Below are positions 59,757 to 64,000 of a DNA stretch of 64,000 nt, piece after piece (position 1 is the first letter of the stretch; each line of letters starts with the position of its first letter). Position numbers and translations under genes: made by a program. Origin of the DNA: Xenorhabdus lircayensis (GTDB lineage Bacteria > Pseudomonadota > Gammaproteobacteria > Enterobacterales > Enterobacteriaceae); contig NZ_JACOII010000020.1 in NCBI RefSeq assembly GCF_016306625.1, forward strand, positions 1 through 64,000, in the 5' to 3' direction. A model generated the notes under the pieces. It was not told the DNA's origin. It saw nothing but the letters and a program-made list of their open reading frames with translations, and made no database searches.

Positions 59757-61871
59757 TTGTATCTGTTTGAAAGCCTGAATCAGCTGGTTCTGAAATATTT
59801 GCCTGAAGATCAAATTGATCTGCTTAAACAGGCCTATGTTGTCGCGCGGGATGCCCACGAAGGGCAGACCCGCTCCAGCGGTGAGCCGTACATTACTCAC
59901 CCTGTCGCCGTTTCCTGTATTCTGGCCGAAATGCGCCTTGACCATGAAACACTCATGGCGGCACTTCTGCACGATGTCATTGAAGATACTCCAACGACAT
60001 TTCAGGATATAGAGCAGTTATTTGGCACGGCCGTCGCCGGATTGGTGGAAGGCGTATCCAAACTGGATAAGCTGAACTTCCGCGACAAGAAGGAAGCACA
60101 GGCTGAAAACTTCCGCAAAATGATCATGGCAATGGTGCAAGATATCCGCGTCATTTTGATCAAATTGGCAGACCGTACACACAATATGCGAACACTTGGC
60201 TCCCTGCGCCCTGATAAACGGCGGCGCATTGCCAGGGAAACGCTGGAGATTTATAGCCCGCTGGCTCACCGTCTGGGTATTCATCACCTGAAAACGGAGC
60301 TGGAGGAGCTTGGGTTTGAAGCCCTGTATCCTAACCGTTACCGCGTAATCAAAGAGGTTGTTAAAGCCGCTCGTGGTAATCGTAAGGAGATGATCCAAAA
60401 AATTCTGTCAGAGATTGAAGGCAGGTTAACGGATGCTGGCATCGAATGTGCCGTTAGCGGCCGCGAAAAACATCTCTACTCTATCTATTGCAAGATGCGT
60501 CTGAAAGAACAGCGTTTCCATTCCATCATGGATATTTACGCTTTTCGTGTCATCGTCAATAATCTTGATACCTGTTATCGCGTACTGGGGCAAATGCACA
60601 GTTTATATAAACCGCGCCCCGGCAGAGTGAAAGATTATATTGCTATCCCCAAGGCTAACGGCTATCAATCCTTGCATACTTCCCTTATTGGCCCGCATGG
60701 AGTCCCCGTTGAAATCCAAATCCGTACCGAAGATATGGATCAAATGGCAGAAATGGGGGTTGCAGCACACTGGGCCTATAAAGAGCAGGGAGAACTTGGT
60801 ACAACTGCGCAAGTCCGCGCTCAACGCTGGATGCAAAGTTTGCTGGAGCTTCAGCAAAGCGCCGGAAGCTCTTTTGAATTTATTGAAAGCGTTAAATCTG
60901 ATTTGTTCCCCGATGAGATTTACGTTTTTACCCCCGAAGGACGAATTGTTGAGTTACCAGCCGGCGCGACTCCTGTCGATTTTGCCTATGCCGTCCATAC
61001 GGATATCGGCCATGCCTGCGTTGGCGCACGTGTTGATCGCCTGCCTTATCCCCTCTCACAAACTCTCAGTAGTGGGCAAACTGTCGAAATCATCACTGCA
61101 CCTGGCGCACGCCCTAACGCTGCGTGGCTAAACTTTGTCGTCAGTTCCAAGGCGCGAGCCAAAATCCGCCAGTTACTGAAAAACCTAAAACGGGATGATT
61201 CCATTGGATTGGGGCGCCGTCTGCTCAATCATGCACTTGGCAACGGAACGAAAGTTGTCGATATACCACAGGAAAATATCGACAAAGAGCTGGCAAGAAT
61301 GAAGCTCACCACTTTGGATGATTTGCTGGCGGAGATCGGGCTGGGCAATGCCATGAGCGTGGTGGTTGCACGTAATTTATTACTGAGTGCGACGGAGAAA
61401 GCGCCAAACAACAACGCTAATACAGCTCGTAAGCTACCGATCAAGGGTGCTGATGGCATTTTGATCACCTTTGCCAAATGTTGTCGTCCAATTCCAGGCG
61501 ACCCCATTATTGCCCACATCAGTCCGGGGAAAGGTTTGGTGATCCACCACGAATCCTGCCGCAATATCCGTGGATATCAGAAAGAACCGGAAAAATTCAT
61601 GCCTGTCGAGTGGGATAAAGATATCAATAGCGATTTTATTGCCGAAATTAAAGTTGATATGTTTAATCATCAGGGCGCACTGGCAAATCTGACTGCTGCC
61701 ATCAATGATGCAAACTCCAGCATTCAAAGCATGAATACGGAAGAAAAAGATGGCCGCGTTTATTGTGCTTTCATCAGGCTGACGACCAAAGACCGTATAC
61801 AGCTGGCGAATATCATGCGTAAGATACGTGTCATGCCAGACGTGATGCGAGTCAGCCGTAACCGAAACTAA
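59757..61871 (+). CDS. spoT: Bifunctional (p)ppGpp synthetase/hydrolase SpoT
   Basis: This 704-residue protein has an HD hydrolase domain (THPVAVSCILAEM; LLHDVIEDT; KLADRTHNMRTL) and a synthetase domain (GREKHLYSIYCKM; YAFRVIV; PKANGYQSLHT). TGS (FTPEGRIVELPAGATPVDFA), helical, zinc-finger (CCRPIPGDPI; HHESC) and ACT domains follow. The hydrolase is intact, while in SpoT the synthetase is weak. The start is TTG (YLFESLN), as in E. coli, which keeps translation low. Confidence 0.97.
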   Translation: MYLFESLNQLVLKYLPEDQIDLLKQAYVVARDAHEGQTRSSGEPYITHPVAVSCILAEMRLDHETLMAALLHDVIEDTPTTFQDIEQLFGTAVAGLVEGVSKLDKLNFRDKKEAQAENFRKMIMAMVQDIRVILIKLADRTHNMRTLGSLRPDKRRRIARETLEIYSPLAHRLGIHHLKTELEELGFEALYPNRYRVIKEVVKAARGNRKEMIQKILSEIEGRLTDAGIECAVSGREKHLYSIYCKMRLKEQRFHSIMDIYAFRVIVNNLDTCYRVLGQMHSLYKPRPGRVKDYIAIPKANGYQSLHTSLIGPHGVPVEIQIRTEDMDQMAEMGVAAHWAYKEQGELGTTAQVRAQRWMQSLLELQQSAGSSFEFIESVKSDLFPDEIYVFTPEGRIVELPAGATPVDFAYAVHTDIGHACVGARVDRLPYPLSQTLSSGQTVEIITAPGARPNAAWLNFVVSSKARAKIRQLLKNLKRDDSIGLGRRLLNHALGNGTKVVDIPQENIDKELARMKLTTLDDLLAEIGLGNAMSVVVARNLLLSATEKAPNNNANTARKLPIKGADGILITFAKCCRPIPGDPIIAHISPGKGLVIHHESCRNIRGYQKEPEKFMPVEWDKDINSDFIAEIKVDMFNHQGALANLTAAINDANSSIQSMNTEEKDGRVYCAFIRLTTKDRIQLANIMRKIRVMPDVMRVSRNRN

Positions 61872-61876
61872 AGGTT

Positions 61877-62584
61877 ATGAATCCTAAACGTTACGCCCGT
61901 ATTTGCCAGATGATGGCAATGCGTCAACCTGACTTGACGATTTGTTTAGAAGAAGTCCACAAACCCCATAACGTATCCGCCGTCATTCGTACTGCGGATG
62001 CGGTTGGTATCCACCAAATTCATGCCATCTGGCCCACCCAACAATTAAGAACCCAGCTCTCCTCTGCGGCGGGCAGTAATAGTTGGGTTCAAGTAAAGAT
62101 GCATTCCGCTGTTGAACAAGCCATTCAACAATTTAAATCCGATGGCATGCAAGTGTTAGCAACTCATCTTTCTGATAAAGCCGTCGATTTCCGCCAAATT
62201 GATTACACTAAACCTACCTGCATCATTATGGGGCAGGAAAAGAAAGGTATTTCAAAACAAGCTATCACTTTGGCAGATCATGACATCATCATTCCGATGG
62301 CAGGTATGGTGCAATCACTAAATGTTTCCGTCGCATCTGCCCTGATCCTGTATGAAGCACAACGACAGCGCCAATTGGCTGGCATGTATCAGCGGGAGGA
62401 AAGCACATTGTCCGAAGAGGAACAGCAAAAACTGCTTTTCGAAGGAGGATATCCCGTTTTGGCCGCAGTTTCTTGCCGTAAAGGTCTGGAACAGCCATTG
62501 ATTGATAAACAAGGGCAAATCATCGCAAGTGAATCATGGTGGGCAGCAATGCAGGCAACGACCGCACCATCAACAAGGAAATAA
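61877..62584 (+). CDS. trmH: tRNA (Gm18) 2'-O-methyltransferase
   Basis: This 235-residue SPOUT methyltransferase (formerly SpoU) has VSAVIRTADAVGIHQIHAIW, IIMGQEKKGIS and IPMAGMVQSLNVSVASALIL, the three SPOUT motifs with the trefoil-knot SAM site. It methylates G18 in the D-loop of tRNAs. It starts 5 bp after spoT, so it is co-transcribed. Confidence 0.96.
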   Translation: MNPKRYARICQMMAMRQPDLTICLEEVHKPHNVSAVIRTADAVGIHQIHAIWPTQQLRTQLSSAAGSNSWVQVKMHSAVEQAIQQFKSDGMQVLATHLSDKAVDFRQIDYTKPTCIIMGQEKKGISKQAITLADHDIIIPMAGMVQSLNVSVASALILYEAQRQRQLAGMYQREESTLSEEEQQKLLFEGGYPVLAAVSCRKGLEQPLIDKQGQIIASESWWAAMQATTAPSTRK

Positions 62585-62606
62585 ATCACACCGACGGAGA
62601 TATCGC

Positions 62607-64000
62607 ATGAAAGGCCAACTACTTGATGCCATCCCCTTAACCACCCTGCGTGGTGTTGGAGCCAGTCAGCTCACTAAGCTCGCCGAATTAGGGTTAGTCA
62701 ACCTACAGGATTTGCTGCTGCATCTACCTCTCCGCTATGAAGATCAAACCCGCCTGTATACCATCAATGAGTTGCTGCCCGGCATTTATGCTACGGTAAC
62801 AGGTGAAATATTGCGCACCAATGTGGCTTTTGGGCGTCGTCGTATCATGATCTGCCAAATCAGCGATGGCACAGGAATATTGACTCTACGTTTTTTCAAT
62901 TTCACCGCTGCCATGAAAAATAATTTGGCCGAAGGGAAACACGTCGTTGTCTATGGCGAAATCCGTCGCGGCAACCAAGGGCCAGAGATTATTCATCCTG
63001 AATATAAAGTCCAGCAACACGCCAACCGTGTTCAGTTGCAAGATACCTTAACCCCTATCTATCCCACGACTGAGGGAGTGCGCCAAACAACGCTGCGCAG
63101 ATTGATTGAGCAGGCATTGGAGATATTGGATACCTGTGCCATTAATGAATTGTTACCGGAAGAATTCAGCCGGAAGATGATCAGCCTGCCCAGTGCACTG
63201 CATACGTTACACCGGCCCCCGCCAGATATCTCTCTGACCGATTTGGAAAATGGACGACACCCAGCCCAGCGTAGGTTGATTCTGGAAGAATTTCTGGCAC
63301 ACCATTTAAGTATGCTAGCGGTCAGAGCGGGAGCCCAGCGCTTTCACGCCCAGCCGCTCACGGCGGATAATTCGCTAAAACAGCAGCTTCTTAGCCAATT
63401 GCCATTCTCACCAACAGGTGCGCAAGCGCGTGTCGTTGCAGAAATAGAACACGATCTGGAAAAAAACGTCCCCATGATGCGCTTGATACAAGGGGATGTT
63501 GGGTCGGGTAAAACGCTGGTGGCAGCTCTGGCGGCAGTCCGTGCCATTGTTCACGGCAAACAAGTTGCGTTGATGGCGCCAACTGAGCTGCTGGCGGAGC
63601 AACATGCCAATACCTTCCGCCAATGGTTGGAGCCACTCAGTATTCAAGTCGGCTGGCTGGCTGGCAAGCAAAAAGGCAAGGCTCGTCAGGCACAGCAAGA
63701 CGCAATTGCGAGTGGTCAAGTGAGCATGGTCGTCGGGACTCATGCAATGTTTCAAGAGCAAGTCAAATTCGCGGGATTAGCGCTAGTTATCATCGATGAA
63801 CAACATCGATTCGGTGTTCATCAACGACTTGCGTTATGGGAAAAAGGCCGCGAACAAGGATTCCATCCTCATCAATTGATCATGACAGCGACCCCCATTC
63901 CACGGACATTGGCAATGACCGCCTATGCCGATCTGGATACGTCCATCATTGATGAATTGCCGCCAGGCCGAACTCCAGTGATAACCGTTGCTATCCCCGA
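62607..64000 (+). CDS. recG: ATP-dependent DNA helicase RecG (3' end outside window)
   Basis: The first 464 codons of RecG (about 693 in E. coli) are present. They cover the wedge/OB domain (LLLHLPLRYEDQTRLY; DGTGILTLRFFNF), Walker A (QGDVGSGKTLVAALA), motif Ia (LMAPTELLAEQHAN), DEQH (VIIDEQHRFGVHQR) and motif III (MTATPIPRTLAMTAY). It remodels stalled forks and branch-migrates Holliday junctions. The end is cut by the window edge, with no defect seen. Confidence 0.97.
   Translation, partial: MKGQLLDAIPLTTLRGVGASQLTKLAELGLVNLQDLLLHLPLRYEDQTRLYTINELLPGIYATVTGEILRTNVAFGRRRIMICQISDGTGILTLRFFNFTAAMKNNLAEGKHVVVYGEIRRGNQGPEIIHPEYKVQQHANRVQLQDTLTPIYPTTEGVRQTTLRRLIEQALEILDTCAINELLPEEFSRKMISLPSALHTLHRPPPDISLTDLENGRHPAQRRLILEEFLAHHLSMLAVRAGAQRFHAQPLTADNSLKQQLLSQLPFSPTGAQARVVAEIEHDLEKNVPMMRLIQGDVGSGKTLVAALAAVRAIVHGKQVALMAPTELLAEQHANTFRQWLEPLSIQVGWLAGKQKGKARQAQQDAIASGQVSMVVGTHAMFQEQVKFAGLALVIIDEQHRFGVHQRLALWEKGREQGFHPHQLIMTATPIPRTLAMTAYADLDTSIIDELPPGRTPVITVAIP

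Overview
The window looks like a Morganellaceae chromosome, most likely Xenorhabdus, with Photorhabdus as the alternative. The right half is ordinary enterobacterial core: yhjD, yhjJ, yhjK, dpp, glyQS, tag, avtA, yidE, yidQ, yidR, yicG, ligB, gmk, rpoZ, spoT, trmH and recG, all close to their E. coli counterparts. It has moderate GC and very AT-rich intergenic DNA. The left half is accessory: a type VI secretion system (T6SS) and a ShlA/XhlA-type two-partner hemolysin. Genus is inferred from gene content and protein resemblance only, because no database was searched.

Positions 1-26,398 (all minus strand) hold a complete T6SS locus in the order of the Vibrio cholerae VAS cluster: tssB, tssC, tssE, tssF, tssG, FHA protein, tssJ, tssK, tssL, clpV, vasH-like, tagO/vasI, tssA, tssM, vasL. 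A delivery module follows: vgrG, a DUF1795 (EagR-type) chaperone, and a PAAR-Rhs effector cut by the left edge just before its toxin tip. hcp lies divergently at 27,316 across a 917-bp AT-rich region. The VasH-like regulator lacks its AAA+ domain, ClpV carries an acidic insertion, and a strong terminator separates tssM from the vasL-vgrG-rhs end.

Positions 28,466-34,683 encode the two-partner pair (outer-membrane TpsB, then secreted hemolysin/adhesin TpsA) and end in a strong terminator. yhjD and a tautomerase follow, then about 0.5 kb of decayed DNA (36,675-37,190). That stretch holds the 3' end of a dead Rhs gene, including its DPIGL motif, abutting a frameshifted IS982-family transposase relic.

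Positions 37,244-45,424 (minus) carry yhjJ (an M16 peptidase homologue without the zinc motif), a 235-residue stump of the c-di-GMP phosphodiesterase HmsP/YhjK without its GGDEF and EAL domains, and dppABCDF. Then come tRNA-Pro(UGG), glyQS, tag and avtA. Between avtA and yidE lies an orphan terminator with an upstream promoter-like box and a good CRP-like site, which is a candidate small RNA. The right end holds yidE, yidQ and yidR (without the ibpAB genes usually there), yicG converging on ligB, and the gmk and rpoZ-spoT-trmH-recG block. recG runs off the right edge.
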